Source: Methanosarcina sp. DH2 (GTDB taxonomy: Archaea > Halobacteriota > Methanosarcinia > Methanosarcinales > Methanosarcinaceae). Taken from it: a DNA stretch of 64,000 bases. Below are positions 8,793-17,281 of the stretch, piece by piece. The DNA is taken from assembly GCF_020804225.1 (NCBI RefSeq), contig NZ_WJBI01000001.1, positions 309,773 to 373,772 on the forward strand, given 5' to 3'. A program made the position numbers and the translations under genes. Numbering within the stretch: position 1 is the first letter of the stretch; each line of letters begins with the position of its first letter. The notes below the pieces were generated by a model. That model searched no databases and was not told the origin of the DNA. It saw nothing but the letters and a program-made list of their open reading frames with translations.

Positions 8793-9269
8793 ATGTATTA
8801 TTACATAGTTGAACACCCTATTTGCCCCATTCTTCTCGCAGGAGATGAAGAAGGGCTGAAGCACCTTATCTTCCTGAAAGGCAAAGAGAATGTAAAAATT
8901 CCTGATGACTGGGTAGAAAATAAAGAATTTTTCCGGGAAGCTTCCAGGCAGCTTGAAGCTTATTTTTCCGGGAAGCTCAAATCTTTTAATGTAAAGCTGG
9001 CCCCAGAAGGTACGGAGTTTCAAAAATCTGTATGGAAGGCTTTGTGCGAAATCCCTTATGGAGAGACCCGGACTTACAAAGATATAGCCGTCTCCATTGG
9101 AAACCCGAAGGCTTCCCGGGCTGTGGGGCTTGCAAACAACCGGAATCCGATCGCAATAATAGTGCCATGCCACAGGGTTATCGGGGCAAATGGAAAACTT
9201 ACCGGCTATGCAAGCGGGCTGGATGTAAAAGAATTCTTATTAAAACTTGAAGAAAATAATTTGAAATAG
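8793..9269 (+). CDS. ogt: Methylated-DNA--protein-cysteine methyltransferase
   Basis: Suicide DNA repair protein that transfers the alkyl group from O6-alkylguanine to its own cysteine. The C-terminal half has the helix-turn-helix and active site: FQKSVWKALCEIPYGETRTY, then RAVGLANNRNPIAIIVPCHRVIG, with the acceptor Cys in PCHRV and the Asn hinge before it. At 158 residues it is a normal Ogt-type protein. The ATG is preceded by GGCAGGAGAAG. It is a single gene; neighbours do not suggest an operon. Confidence 0.95.
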   Translation: MYYYIVEHPICPILLAGDEEGLKHLIFLKGKENVKIPDDWVENKEFFREASRQLEAYFSGKLKSFNVKLAPEGTEFQKSVWKALCEIPYGETRTYKDIAVSIGNPKASRAVGLANNRNPIAIIVPCHRVIGANGKLTGYASGLDVKEFLLKLEENNLK

Positions 9270-9518
9270 GAAAAACACAAAGATTCTATCTCAATTCTCT
9301 GTGAATGCTGTTTAGTTCTCTGTGAATGAATCAATTTTTCTTCGATTTATTCCATTTATATACCATTTTCAAAAACAGCAATGCGACTATAAGATAGAAT
9401 ATTACCATAAGAGTAGCCATTATTTCAGTAACCCCTATCATCATTATAAGTCCCATTTTGTTATGTTTTTTAATCTATTTAACATCTGTCAAAAAGATAG
9501 ATTTTCAGGAGAACCATT

Positions 9519-10262
9519 ATGGAGCTCAAAAATAAGATCGAGAATATTATCAAAGAAAGCGCCGCAAATCCCGGCACTGAAACTCGATATCGTGAGCCTC
9601 TCGTAGGCTACGCTTCAGCCCGCGATCCAATTTTTGATGAAATGAAGAAAATCATTAGCCCTCACAACCTGCATCCTGAAGAGATCTTTCCCGAAGCAAA
9701 AACTGTTGTCTCTTTCTTTCTGCCGTTTGAAAAAGAACTTGTGAAGCTGAACTGGAGATCCCGGGAGCCTGTAGGGGAATGGATTCTGGCTAAAGGCGAA
9801 ACAGACCGCCTGATTGGAGAAATCAACGAAAAATTGAAGGCTGAGCTGGCAAAAGAGGGTATAAAGGCAGTCGCACCTTCGATTATTTTCGATTATAAAA
9901 GTAAGGGTTTCGACGTTTCATGGTCCCACAAGAGCGCAGCCTACGCTGCTGGCCTGGGCACGTTTGGGGTTCACCATATGCTGATCACAAAGGCTGGGTG
10001 TGCAGGCCGCTTTGGAACAATATTGATTTCCGCAAAGATTCCTCCCACTCAACGCCCGACAGAAGAATTCTGCCGCTACAAAAAAGGAGAGAAATGCCTT
10101 GTCTGTGTGGATAGGTGTCCGGCTGGAGCTCTTACTATAAAAGGGCTTGACAAGGAAAAGTGTTTCAGGCTGCTTCAGGAAAACGCAAAAGCTTTCCCCG
10201 AACTTAACCAGCTTGCCTGCGGGAAATGTGCGACCGGACCATGTGCTCTCAAGTCTCGCTGA
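9519..10262 (+). CDS. QueG-like iron-sulfur protein
   Basis: A cytosolic Fe-S protein of 247 residues related to the C-terminal part of epoxyqueuosine reductase (QueG) and other corrinoid/Fe-S reductases. It has the substrate-domain signature SWSHKSAAYAAGLGTFGVHHMLITKAGCAGRFG (given here only as a named stretch, residues about 130-162) followed by a ferredoxin-like set, CLVCVDRCPAGAL, and a terminal CGKCATGPCA. It is shorter than QueG and lacks the tail repeats, so tRNA modification is not assured; an anaerobic reductase with a [4Fe-4S] pair is the safe reading. AGGAGA precedes ATG 9519. A 7-bp inverted repeat (9472-9478/9497-9503) lies just upstream. Confidence 0.75.
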   Translation: MELKNKIENIIKESAANPGTETRYREPLVGYASARDPIFDEMKKIISPHNLHPEEIFPEAKTVVSFFLPFEKELVKLNWRSREPVGEWILAKGETDRLIGEINEKLKAELAKEGIKAVAPSIIFDYKSKGFDVSWSHKSAAYAAGLGTFGVHHMLITKAGCAGRFGTILISAKIPPTQRPTEEFCRYKKGEKCLVCVDRCPAGALTIKGLDKEKCFRLLQENAKAFPELNQLACGKCATGPCALKSR

Positions 10263-10363
10263 AACAGGCTAAATTCTTCTCCTTTTTCTATGGATTTAGA
10301 GATTTCTAATCATTCAGCTTTTCCTGGGAAAGTGGACTCACTGTTTAATTTCAGCCCAGTTGC

Positions 10364-11317
10364 TTATAACTCCGTTAACGGGGTTGAACTGTTCTCCAGG
10401 AGATTCTGCTTTACATTTATCCATAAATGAAGGTCTCTGTAAGGCACGCTGATATTCCCTTCGAACATGTCTTTTTTGTCCTTATTATAAAGCAAAAATT
10501 CAAGTTTCATACTTGTTCCTTCGAAGGGAGGAGTTATATTAATTGCTCTTTCCAGGGTCTCGTTGTTTTCGATAAATACATTTTTCCAATCCTCCGGCAA
10601 AGGCAGAGATGTCTCTTCGAGCCTGACTTCCATTGTATAATTCACGGGCTTCTGCTCATGATTTATAATTCCCACTATTACGGTACCGATTTCCTCGAGC
10701 ATGTATTCTGTAGGATAGTTCTCAGCAGTACCTTCAGGCCCCAGGATGTAGAACTCAGTAAAGGGTTTCTGTATGGATTCCGCAATTTTCAGCATTTCGG
10801 TTTTTTCAAGAGATCCCTTCAGAGTTATTTCAACTCCTTCAAGTTCCCACTGCAGTACCTTCAGATCTCCTCGTGCTTCCAGGTATTTTCCATCCCTTCC
10901 ATTGATACTTATCTTTTCAGCCAATTTTATGAGACTATTTTCTTCAGGCTTGTCTGGATAGATTGTTATTTCAGCTCCCCCAAGCCCCAATTTCCTTTCG
11001 TAAACTGTTTCCTTTATCTGGAAGCTTTCATTCCTCTTTTGATAATTAAGGATAACTATTCTGGAATCCTGACCTTCAGGGGTTACAGCACTGCTATCGT
11101 ATACCATCGAATAATTGAAAGCATATCCTTCAGGCAGGTACTCTGGAGTGATGATTTCAAAGCTGGCCTGTTGTCTGGCTTCTTCAAGGCTAAGTTTTTC
11201 GGAGAGAGAATCCTCTTTAGGGTTTAGGGTTTCTGCACTCAGTCCTTCCTCACATCCCGATGTAAAAATAGCCAGGATTATCAAAACTAATATCAATACT
11301 ACTCTTGCATGCTTCAT
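10364..11317 (-). CDS. Lipoprotein with DUF4367 and DUF1616-like domains
   Basis: A 317-residue lipoprotein with lipobox FTSGC. Residues about 40-190 form a DUF4367 domain closely similar to that at 4576 (TPEYLPEGYAFNYSMVYD, KLAEKISINGRDGKYLE, VLQWELEGVEITLKG). The C-terminal 120 residues (TEFYILGPEGTAENYPTEY, VIVGIINHEQKPVNYTMEV) match the extracellular DUF1616 beta-domain found in archaeal membrane proteins. No enzyme motif is seen. Its neighbour pair at 4576-6631 carries LolA-like domains instead, so the three together suggest domain shuffling in one cell-surface family. The convergent QueG-like gene ends about 100 bp away. Confidence 0.8.
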   Translation of the reverse strand: MKHARVVLILVLIILAIFTSGCEEGLSAETLNPKEDSLSEKLSLEEARQQASFEIITPEYLPEGYAFNYSMVYDSSAVTPEGQDSRIVILNYQKRNESFQIKETVYERKLGLGGAEITIYPDKPEENSLIKLAEKISINGRDGKYLEARGDLKVLQWELEGVEITLKGSLEKTEMLKIAESIQKPFTEFYILGPEGTAENYPTEYMLEEIGTVIVGIINHEQKPVNYTMEVRLEETSLPLPEDWKNVFIENNETLERAINITPPFEGTSMKLEFLLYNKDKKDMFEGNISVPYRDLHLWINVKQNLLENSSTPLTEL

Positions 11318-11436
11318 TTTATATCAACGACCTATACTCTCCTATTAATTTACAATGCTTACCTGACTTTTTCACATCTTGATATATTTTATCAAATTTG
11401 CATAATATGAAATACAAAAAAAGCTGAGTGATATTT

Positions 11437-12225
11437 ATGTCTATTATTTCTCTTACTACGGATTTTGGAGATCTCTATCCCGCAGCCATGAAAGCCGTGA
11501 TCCTTGGAATCAATCCTGAAGTACAGATAGTTGATATAACTCATTCTATCAAGCAGGGAGGAATCAGGGAAGGCGCTTTTGCCCTGTATTCACTTATCCT
11601 GTATTTCTCGGCCAAGAGTGTGCATCTGGGAATTGTCGATCCTGGGGTTGGGACTTCTCGCCGTGCCCTTGCCTTAAAAGCCGGCCGTGAAGGCGAAGAG
11701 CAGTTCTTCGTGGGTCCTGACAACGGGCTCATGATCCCTGCAGCCCGCCGCCTTGGGAATATGGAAGTGTACGAAATCACAAATAAGGAAATAATGCTTA
11801 AGTCGGGGATCTCGGCAACCTTCCACGGCAGGGATATTTTCGCACCTGTGGGAGCCAGGCTCTCAAAAGGTATGCCGATCGAGGCTGTCGGGCATAAGGT
11901 GTCGGATTTTGTGGACCTTGATTTCGAAAATTTCGGAATTGACGGGTCATTTCTTGTAGGAGAAGTCGTTTTTGCTGACAGCTTCGGAAATGTAATTACG
12001 AATATTCCGGAAGATGCAGTCCTGAAGTTCCGTAATTTCGGCTCACAGGTGGAAGTAAACGGCAGGAAAATTTCCTTTGTCAGGACTTATGGTTTTGTCG
12101 GGAAGGAAGAGGCACTCGCACTTATAGGCAGCCATGGCTTTCTTGAAATTGCAGTTAATAAGGGAAGCGCAGCTCTGCAGTTCGGGCTCAAAAGCGGGAG
12201 TCCTGTGGCAATAAGGGTTCTCTAA
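11437..12225 (+). CDS. SAM hydrolase/SAM hydroxide adenosyltransferase (DUF62)
   Basis: Family (DUF62, the duf-62/fluorinase relatives) that splits S-adenosylmethionine with water into adenosine and methionine. Visible features are the N-terminal LTTDFGDLYPAAMKAVI with the conserved Asp, GIVDPGVGT, FVGPDNGL, TFHGRDIFAPVGA and the C-terminal-domain VVFADSFGNVITNI. Length of about 262 residues is normal. I prefer ATG 11437, with GAGTGAT placed 7 bp before it, over GTG 11428. Single gene; divergent from the DUF4367/DUF1616 lipoprotein. The physiological purpose of SAM hydrolysis in methanogens is unknown. Confidence 0.9.
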   Translation: MSIISLTTDFGDLYPAAMKAVILGINPEVQIVDITHSIKQGGIREGAFALYSLILYFSAKSVHLGIVDPGVGTSRRALALKAGREGEEQFFVGPDNGLMIPAARRLGNMEVYEITNKEIMLKSGISATFHGRDIFAPVGARLSKGMPIEAVGHKVSDFVDLDFENFGIDGSFLVGEVVFADSFGNVITNIPEDAVLKFRNFGSQVEVNGRKISFVRTYGFVGKEEALALIGSHGFLEIAVNKGSAALQFGLKSGSPVAIRVL

Positions 12226-12285
12226 ATATCTATGAAACATTGTTTACTCTTTCCAGCTCCAGGCATGGCCCGTTAAATGCCGGAA

Positions 12286-12296
12286 TTTTTATATAA
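12286..12296 (+). promoter_or_regulatory. TATA box of the HEAT-repeat gene
   Basis: TTTTTATATAA lies inside the longest possible reading frame (which would begin at 12277). A start site about 25 bp later falls just before ATG 12325, so this box argues for 12325 as the true start. Confidence 0.55.
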
Positions 12297-12324
12297 CTCT
12301 TCGAATACAATCTGCCTGTTAAGA

Positions 12325-13800
12325 ATGAGATTTGTCGACCTGAGAACTTACAAACTCGAATTGCTTTTTTTCTCTTCTCTGGCTATTTTGAGTTTTTTCA
12401 CGCTTTTCGAGAGCGAAAGCATGGGCACGGCCGGTGGAAGCTCTTCAAATACCTTCTGGCTTCCCTCTGCAGTGATGCAATCTACAGCTGCGTTATATGC
12501 CGTATTTATTGCTATTTTCATTTTGTCCCTGCAGAACAACAGGGAAAATATCAATTCTATTGCCAACCGTATAAAGCCCACCCTGAAGATCGTATCCTAT
12601 ACGGCAGCAGGCACGATTTATTTTAATGGGTTGATGCTGATCGTTTTTAGCCTGGGTGCTTTTTCTGAGACTAAAATGAAAATTCTGCTGTTTTTTTCCC
12701 TCTTTTCCATGGTAGCGTCACTGATAGCTATTGTCTATTCCTCTATGAACTTGCTAAGCGATGTTTCGGGTCTGAAGACTTCATCGGAAAAATTGATTTA
12801 TATTTCAGGTCTTCTTAATGGGCAGGAAGGGCCGCGCTCTGAAAACGTTATAAAGCAAAATAGCAGGGACATTGAATTCTGTATTCAAGCGCTAGATGAT
12901 GAGAGCCCTGAGGTCAGGGTAATTGCTGCCGAAGCTCTGGGACAGGTAAGAGAAAAAAGGAGTGAAAAGGCACTTATCGGGCTTCTTGAGGACCGCAATT
13001 CTGCGGTGAGAATTGCTGCAGTCAAAGCCCTTATCCTGGGAGGAAGCGAGGATGCCCTAGAGCCTCTAATTAAACAACTGGCAGATAAAGACCCTGCAGT
13101 AAGAATCCGTATTATAGAGGCTCTGGGAAACCTCCATGACAGAAGATCGACCGGGCCTCTTCTCAAAAGCCTGGATGATAAAGTCCCTGAAGTCAGGCTG
13201 GCCGCAGCCAGGGCACTGGGAGTCCTGGGTGATGAAAGAGCAGAAGAAGAGCTTATTGAAAAGCTTGACGACAGCCCTGTAGAGTTCCGTAGCCAGGTGG
13301 CTCTGGCTCTTGGGAAAATAGGGGGCAAAAGGGCAGCTGTTATGCTTATCCCCCGATTGATGGATACGGATTCCGAGCTTCGAAAACATGCTGCTGAAGC
13401 CCTTGGGAATCTGGGTGACCTTCAGGCGGTTGAGCCGCTTCTCAGGTGCCTGGAAGACAAAAGTTCTGGAGTAAGAAATGCCGCCGCGTATTCTCTGGGA
13501 GTCCTTAGAGCCGGGAAAGCAGCAGCACCCCTCATAAAAATGCTGCAGCAAAAGGATTCCGAAATCAGGATCACTTCTATCTATGCTCTTGGAGAGATAG
13601 GCAGCTGTGAGGCAGTCGATCCTCTTCTTGAGCTTCTCGATGACAGCAACCCCTGGGTCAGGCGGTATGCAGCCGAAGCTCTGGGAAAAATCGGAGATAT
13701 AAAGGCAACAGGTCCCCTCGTTAAAAATCTTAATGATCCGGATCCGGAGGTAAAGTGGGCTGTAGCCGAAGCTCTAAAAACGCTGGATAAGCAAAAATAA
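12325..13800 (+). CDS. Membrane protein with HEAT / PBS-lyase-like repeats
   Basis: About 490 residues. The N-terminal 150 residues carry four predicted transmembrane helices (LLFFSSLAILSFFTLF, AALYAVFIAIFILSL, AGTIYFNGLMLIVFSLGAF, LLFFSLFSMVASLIAIVY). The rest is ten or so HEAT-type repeats of about 31 residues with the pattern DxxPEVRxxAAEALGxLGDxRAxxPLIxxLxD, a protein-protein interaction scaffold on the cytoplasmic face. No catalytic residues are seen; a lyase role is not implied by the repeat name. ATG 12325 is chosen over 12277 because a TATA box lies between them. The stop-codon end begins a 27-bp tandem repeat. Confidence 0.85.
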   Translation: MRFVDLRTYKLELLFFSSLAILSFFTLFESESMGTAGGSSSNTFWLPSAVMQSTAALYAVFIAIFILSLQNNRENINSIANRIKPTLKIVSYTAAGTIYFNGLMLIVFSLGAFSETKMKILLFFSLFSMVASLIAIVYSSMNLLSDVSGLKTSSEKLIYISGLLNGQEGPRSENVIKQNSRDIEFCIQALDDESPEVRVIAAEALGQVREKRSEKALIGLLEDRNSAVRIAAVKALILGGSEDALEPLIKQLADKDPAVRIRIIEALGNLHDRRSTGPLLKSLDDKVPEVRLAAARALGVLGDERAEEELIEKLDDSPVEFRSQVALALGKIGGKRAAVMLIPRLMDTDSELRKHAAEALGNLGDLQAVEPLLRCLEDKSSGVRNAAAYSLGVLRAGKAAAPLIKMLQQKDSEIRITSIYALGEIGSCEAVDPLLELLDDSNPWVRRYAAEALGKIGDIKATGPLVKNLNDPDPEVKWAVAEALKTLDKQK

Positions 13801-13867
13801 AGGAGGAATGTGTATAAGCAAAAATAAAGAAGGAATCTGTATAAGCAAAAATAAAGAAGGAACGTGC
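13787..13867 (+). repeat. 27-bp tandem repeat x 3 that contains the gene's stop codon
   Basis: Units beginning ATAAGCAAAAATAAAG start at 13787, 13814 and 13841. The first unit is the KQK-stop end of the HEAT-repeat gene, so the coding end was duplicated into the downstream region. Confidence 0.85.
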
Positions 13868-13971
13868 GAACCCTGCGGAAGTCTCTAAACAGAGCAGTCC
13901 TTTTAAAAGCTTTTTAGTGCTGTGAATATAATTTTTTACTAAACCATCATCGACAAGGTTGATATTAGACA

Positions 13972-14952
13972 TTAAGGCAGCCTGGACTCTGCAAGCACTT
14001 CGGGGTTTACAATATTCTGGGGTCTTCCGGCTACGAACCTTTCTATGTTTTCCACGCAAACGTGTGTACACTCTTCAAGGGATTCTTCCGAAAGGAAAGC
14101 TATGTGAGGTGTAAGTACAGCATTTTCCAGCCTGATAAGAGGGTCGTCAGGAGGGAGCGGCTCCTTTTCAAAAACATCAAGACCGGCACCTCTTATTTTC
14201 TTCTTTTCCAGGGCTTCTACAAGTGCAGTTTCATCAATTACCTTGCCTCGTGCAGTATTTATTAGAATTGCGCTCTTTTTCATTTTTGCAAGCTCTTTTG
14301 CACCTATCATTTTTTCCGTGGATGGGGTTAGAGGCACATGCAGAGTCACTACATCGGATTCGGTAAGCAGTGTATCCAGGTCGACAAACCTCACTCCCAG
14401 CTTTCTCGCTTTTTCCTCACTTGGATGCCCGGTTACGGAAAGTATATTCATGTTAAACCCATGCGCTATCTGGATAACCCTCTCCCCTATACTGCCAGTA
14501 CCTACCACTCCCATTGTCTTTCCCATAAGCTGGTTCCCTATGTAATCCCTCCAGTCAAAATCCCCTTCTCTCAGCTTGCTGTCTGCAGTATGCACTTTCC
14601 TCATGAGATTGAGCGCCAGGGCAAAAACCATCTCAGCAACCGAATCAAAAGCATAATCAGGGACATTGGATACAATTATGCCGTTTTCAGTTGCTGTTTT
14701 AATGTCTATATGGTCATACCCGGTTTGCCATACCGAAACCATCCTGAGGTTCCGGGAAGCATGAAACTCTTTTTTAGAAAAACCGTGCCTGCCGACCATA
14801 ACTATGTCCGCATCCTCTACCCTGGAGATAAATTCCTCATTGGAAGATGGCATGCTGTCAAAAACCTCGAGATCTCCCAGAGCCTCAAGCCTTTTTCTAT
14901 ACTCTCCTGGCAGGAATACAGGATCCGAAATAACGATTTTCACCTGTTTCAC
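13972..14952 (-). CDS. D-isomer-specific 2-hydroxyacid dehydrogenase (phosphoglycerate-dehydrogenase-like)
   Basis: NAD-dependent oxidoreductase of 326 residues interconverting a 2-hydroxyacid and its 2-oxoacid. The nucleotide-binding motif is MGVVGTGSIG, and the catalytic trio is visible as Arg in INTARGKVID, Glu in GAGLDVFEKEPLP and His in LTPHIAF. There is no C-terminal ACT domain, unlike full-length SerA, so the substrate need not be phosphoglycerate. It overlaps the YHS gene by ATGA, with GGGGAGGTGA just before its start inside that gene, so the two are translationally coupled. Confidence 0.88.
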   Translation of the reverse strand: MKQVKIVISDPVFLPGEYRKRLEALGDLEVFDSMPSSNEEFISRVEDADIVMVGRHGFSKKEFHASRNLRMVSVWQTGYDHIDIKTATENGIIVSNVPDYAFDSVAEMVFALALNLMRKVHTADSKLREGDFDWRDYIGNQLMGKTMGVVGTGSIGERVIQIAHGFNMNILSVTGHPSEEKARKLGVRFVDLDTLLTESDVVTLHVPLTPSTEKMIGAKELAKMKKSAILINTARGKVIDETALVEALEKKKIRGAGLDVFEKEPLPPDDPLIRLENAVLTPHIAFLSEESLEECTHVCVENIERFVAGRPQNIVNPEVLAESRLP

Positions 14953-15137
14953 CTCCCCGGATGATAGAAGCTTATGTACTTTTCCGGATCTTCATCGAAT
15001 TTCTTTTTGCATGAAAGAGAACAGAAATAGTAAGTCTTTCCCTCGTATTCACTCGTGAACTTTACGTCCTCTCTGTTTAATTTCATCTTGCATACGACAT
15101 CTGTTTCCATTGACAGGGTAGACTCTGTACCGTTCAT
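14949..15137 (-). CDS. Small YHS-domain protein
   Basis: A protein of about 62 residues with a YHS domain, VCKMKLNREDVKFTSEYEGK followed by YYFCSLSCKKKFDEDPEKY. The conserved Cys residues of this fold are commonly associated with metal binding. The ATG at 15137 has GGGGAG in front of it; a GTG at 15149 is the alternative. It overlaps the downstream dehydrogenase gene by 4 bp. A TATA-like stretch at about 15160-15170 suggests a very short leader. A regulatory or metal-sensing role is inferred only. Confidence 0.82.
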   Translation of the reverse strand: MNGTESTLSMETDVVCKMKLNREDVKFTSEYEGKTYYFCSLSCKKKFDEDPEKYISFYHPGR

Positions 15138-15149
15138 AACACTCCCCAC

Positions 15150-15500
15150 ATTGCCCCTCTATTTTTATAATAATTAGAAAAATAACTCCATTTAGTATAC
15201 TTTCGAGATGCATATATGTGTTACCTTATCCGGGATATTGTCAGAAAAGCTTCCCTCCCGAGCGTATCATATAGTCCGGTTCAAGTGCAGTTATCCATCA
15301 ATAAACCTTAATATTAGAGCTCACTCTATCGAACGGTACTTGAATGGTGCTAATTAACAAAAAATATACAAAAAAGTTAAATAAACCTTTTCAAGCGAAG
15401 CAAAAGATTACTTCCCACTAATTAGTCCTTTTGAACGAAGCGAAACTCTGGAAGTAAAACTCAGGTCACAGAGCTACAATTTGACTTCACAACTCGGCTT
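15150..15500. other. Spacer with imperfect GAAGCGAAA repeats
   Basis: No gene seen. Two related stretches, CCTTTTCAAGCGAAGCAAAA (about 15388-15407) and CCTTTTGAACGAAGCGAAAC (about 15428-15447), form an imperfect direct repeat. The region downstream of the radical SAM gene on the minus strand is otherwise AT-rich. Confidence 0.4.
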
Positions 15501-16493
15501 TCACATCCATTCATAATGCATCAAAACTTCAGGGTTGAAGCTCTGCATTAAACTGTTTTCCGTATACCCGAAAAAGAGGCAGCCTGCACAGTTCTCTACT
15601 ATTTCCTTTCTGCGCCGTTCGGAATCTTTCCAGACTTTCTCAAAGCCGTCCTTCATCACATTCCCGAGAGCTTCCTGATGTACCCTGCAGGTCTCGGCAG
15701 TGCCGTCGTGCGTGACATTGATAATAACGCCGCTCGCCCGGCATTTGTAATCCATTTTTCCGTCCCTGACCATTCTCAGGTAGGTCTTGGAGTTAATTAT
15801 AGGGTAGCCCTGTCCTTTGAGCTCGATTATGCGGTCAACTGTGTTGCGGAATTTTTCCTTATTACGGATCCCTATTTCGTTCCAGATATCTTTGCTGATT
15901 CCGGGAAACTCATGTACAGGCTCAAATGATACTTTTACACCCAGTTTTTCTGCAAGCAAAATAAGGGTTTCAATATCATCCAGATTTTTCCCTGTGAGTA
16001 CACAGTTCATCAGGATCGGATTTTTCTGTTTCTGGAGTTTCCTGATCTCAATGGCTTTTCTTAAGCCTTTCAGCAGGGTTTCGAAATCCATCTTCCGAAT
16101 TTCTTTATAGCTTTTTATCCCGTCTACTGAAACCGAAAGGTAATCTACGTCCTCAAGCTCTTCCGCTCTTTCATAGAGCAGCTTTCCATTTGTAACCATA
16201 GATGTAACCATCCCGAGTTTCTTTGCGTGAGCCATTATCAGGGGCAGATCCTTTCTGAGGAGGGGTTCCGTAGTCCAGGCATTATATACTCCGATCCCGA
16301 ATTTTTTCGCATCATCGAGCAACCTGAAAACCTCCTCTCTTGAGGGTTCCTTCCCGGTTTCTTTCCAGTATTCACAGAACCTGCAGCGCATGTTGCAACT
16401 GGCATTTACGCCGTGAGAAAGGACAAACGGGCGCTTTTTGATTCTTATCTGCCAGAGGGCTCTTGAAGCAAGGATGGGGTCAAATCGGGACAT
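15501..16493 (-). CDS. Radical SAM protein with C-terminal Cys cluster
   Basis: A 330-residue radical SAM enzyme. The cluster motif CNMRCRFC (residues about 33-40) will hold the SAM-binding [4Fe-4S]. The following strands YNAWTTEPLL, MVTNGKLLY and LSVSVDG match the TIM-barrel core. The C-terminal part has further cysteines (YKCRASG, ETCRVH, ENCAGCLFFG) as in SPASM-like or HpnH-like proteins, which bind auxiliary clusters. Substrate is unknown. No partner gene for a peptide maturase is present next to it. Starts at ATG 16493 with no obvious strong Shine-Dalgarno site. Confidence 0.85.
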   Translation of the reverse strand: MSRFDPILASRALWQIRIKKRPFVLSHGVNASCNMRCRFCEYWKETGKEPSREEVFRLLDDAKKFGIGVYNAWTTEPLLRKDLPLIMAHAKKLGMVTSMVTNGKLLYERAEELEDVDYLSVSVDGIKSYKEIRKMDFETLLKGLRKAIEIRKLQKQKNPILMNCVLTGKNLDDIETLILLAEKLGVKVSFEPVHEFPGISKDIWNEIGIRNKEKFRNTVDRIIELKGQGYPIINSKTYLRMVRDGKMDYKCRASGVIINVTHDGTAETCRVHQEALGNVMKDGFEKVWKDSERRRKEIVENCAGCLFFGYTENSLMQSFNPEVLMHYEWM

Positions 16494-16704
16494 AGCAATC
16501 TCTTTTGTTTTTTACAACAGGATTTTTTTCATGCAAGATTAATTCGCTCTATTCATGAGCTTTTTTATTATAACTTTTTTGTAAGATAGGCCGGAACAGG
16601 AGATTCAGAGGTGAAAACTCTCCAGAGATATAGAAATAATCTAAATTGGTCCAAAAGATAATCCCTAAATCGACCACGAAAAATTGTATGGAGATTTCAT
16701 TCCT

Positions 16705-16808
16705 GAAAAGCATTTCCGAAAAACATTCCCGAAAAACATTCCCGAAAAACATTCCCGAAAAACATTCCTGAAAAGCATTTCCGAAAAACATTCCCGAAAA
16801 ACATTCCT
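16705..16808. repeat. 13-bp tandem array, 8 units
   Basis: Eight contiguous 13-bp units of the type GAAAAACATTCCC run from 16705 to 16808. Units 1 and 6 carry the variant GAAAAGCATTTCC and units 5 and 8 end in CCT, so the array is made of two related sub-blocks. There are no spacers. Apparent reading frames through it on both strands are only translations of the repeat. Confidence 0.9.
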
Positions 16809-16886
16809 TAAGATAACTCTCGAAGCAGTTGAGAAAAAACCGGACTTAATATACTTACTTACTATTGTTGCAATGTATCGGGTCTC

Positions 16887-16916
16887 AAAAAAAAGGGTGC
16901 TCGCCCTGAGGCGAGC
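16887..16916 (-). terminator. Terminator of the ribosomal stalk operon
   Basis: Perfect 7-bp stem GCTCGCC/GGCGAGC (16899-16905 with 16910-16916) and a 4-nt loop. In the minus-strand transcript it is followed by a run of eight T (16887-16894). It lies 14-30 bp after the rpl12 stop codon. Confidence 0.85.
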
Positions 16917-16929
16917 TTAGGTATTGAAA

Positions 16930-17238
16930 TTATCCGAAGAGGGCGCCGAGACCGGCCATCCCATCTTCTTCAGAGGTGTCATCTTCTTCCTCTTCTGGCT
17001 CCTCGACAGGAGCTTCTGCTGCTGCAGGGGCTGCTGCTGCAGGGGCTGCTGCAGGGGCTGCGAATGCTGCCTTTGCAATTGCTTCTTCGATGTCTACACC
17101 GTCAAGGGCTGCAACAAGGGCCTTTGCCCTGGCTTCGTTTACTTCGATACCTGCTGCCTGAAGAACGGCAGTGATTGCTTCTTCGGTAATTGCTTTACCA
17201 GCGTTGTGCAATAAGAGAGCTGCATATATGTATTCCAT
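16930..17238 (-). CDS. rpl12: Ribosomal protein L12 (P1)
   Basis: Acidic archaeal stalk protein, 102 residues, present in several copies bound to L10 and recruiting translation factors. It has the N-terminal helical dimerisation part ([21 protein letters not shown]), an Ala-rich hinge, a Glu-rich linker and the C-terminal [13 protein letters not shown] tail that contacts elongation factors. The same 13-residue tail ends L10. It is the last gene of the L1-L10-L12 unit; GGTGATT precedes its ATG. A strong terminator follows. Confidence 0.98.
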   Translation of the reverse strand: MEYIYAALLLHNAGKAITEEAITAVLQAAGIEVNEARAKALVAALDGVDIEEAIAKAAFAAPAAAPAAAAPAAAEAPVEEPEEEEDDTSEEDGMAGLGALFG

Positions 17239-17281
17239 CGTTAATCACCTAATTTTATATTATCGTAAATTGTAAATCTGT

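Larger units (their letters stand above)
16494..16929. other. Spacer between rpl12 and the radical SAM gene
   Basis: Holds the rpl12 terminator and the 13-bp array. I see no gene. Confidence 0.6.

Noticed and set aside
10427-11227. 266-codon plus-strand frame
   Set aside because: Antisense to the DUF4367/DUF1616 lipoprotein, which has a signal peptide and lipobox.
16549-16920. Overlapping short reading frames on both strands (about 80 codons each)
   Set aside because: They are translations of the 13-bp tandem repeat (periodic F/G/N/E or K/N/I/P peptides) without ribosome sites.
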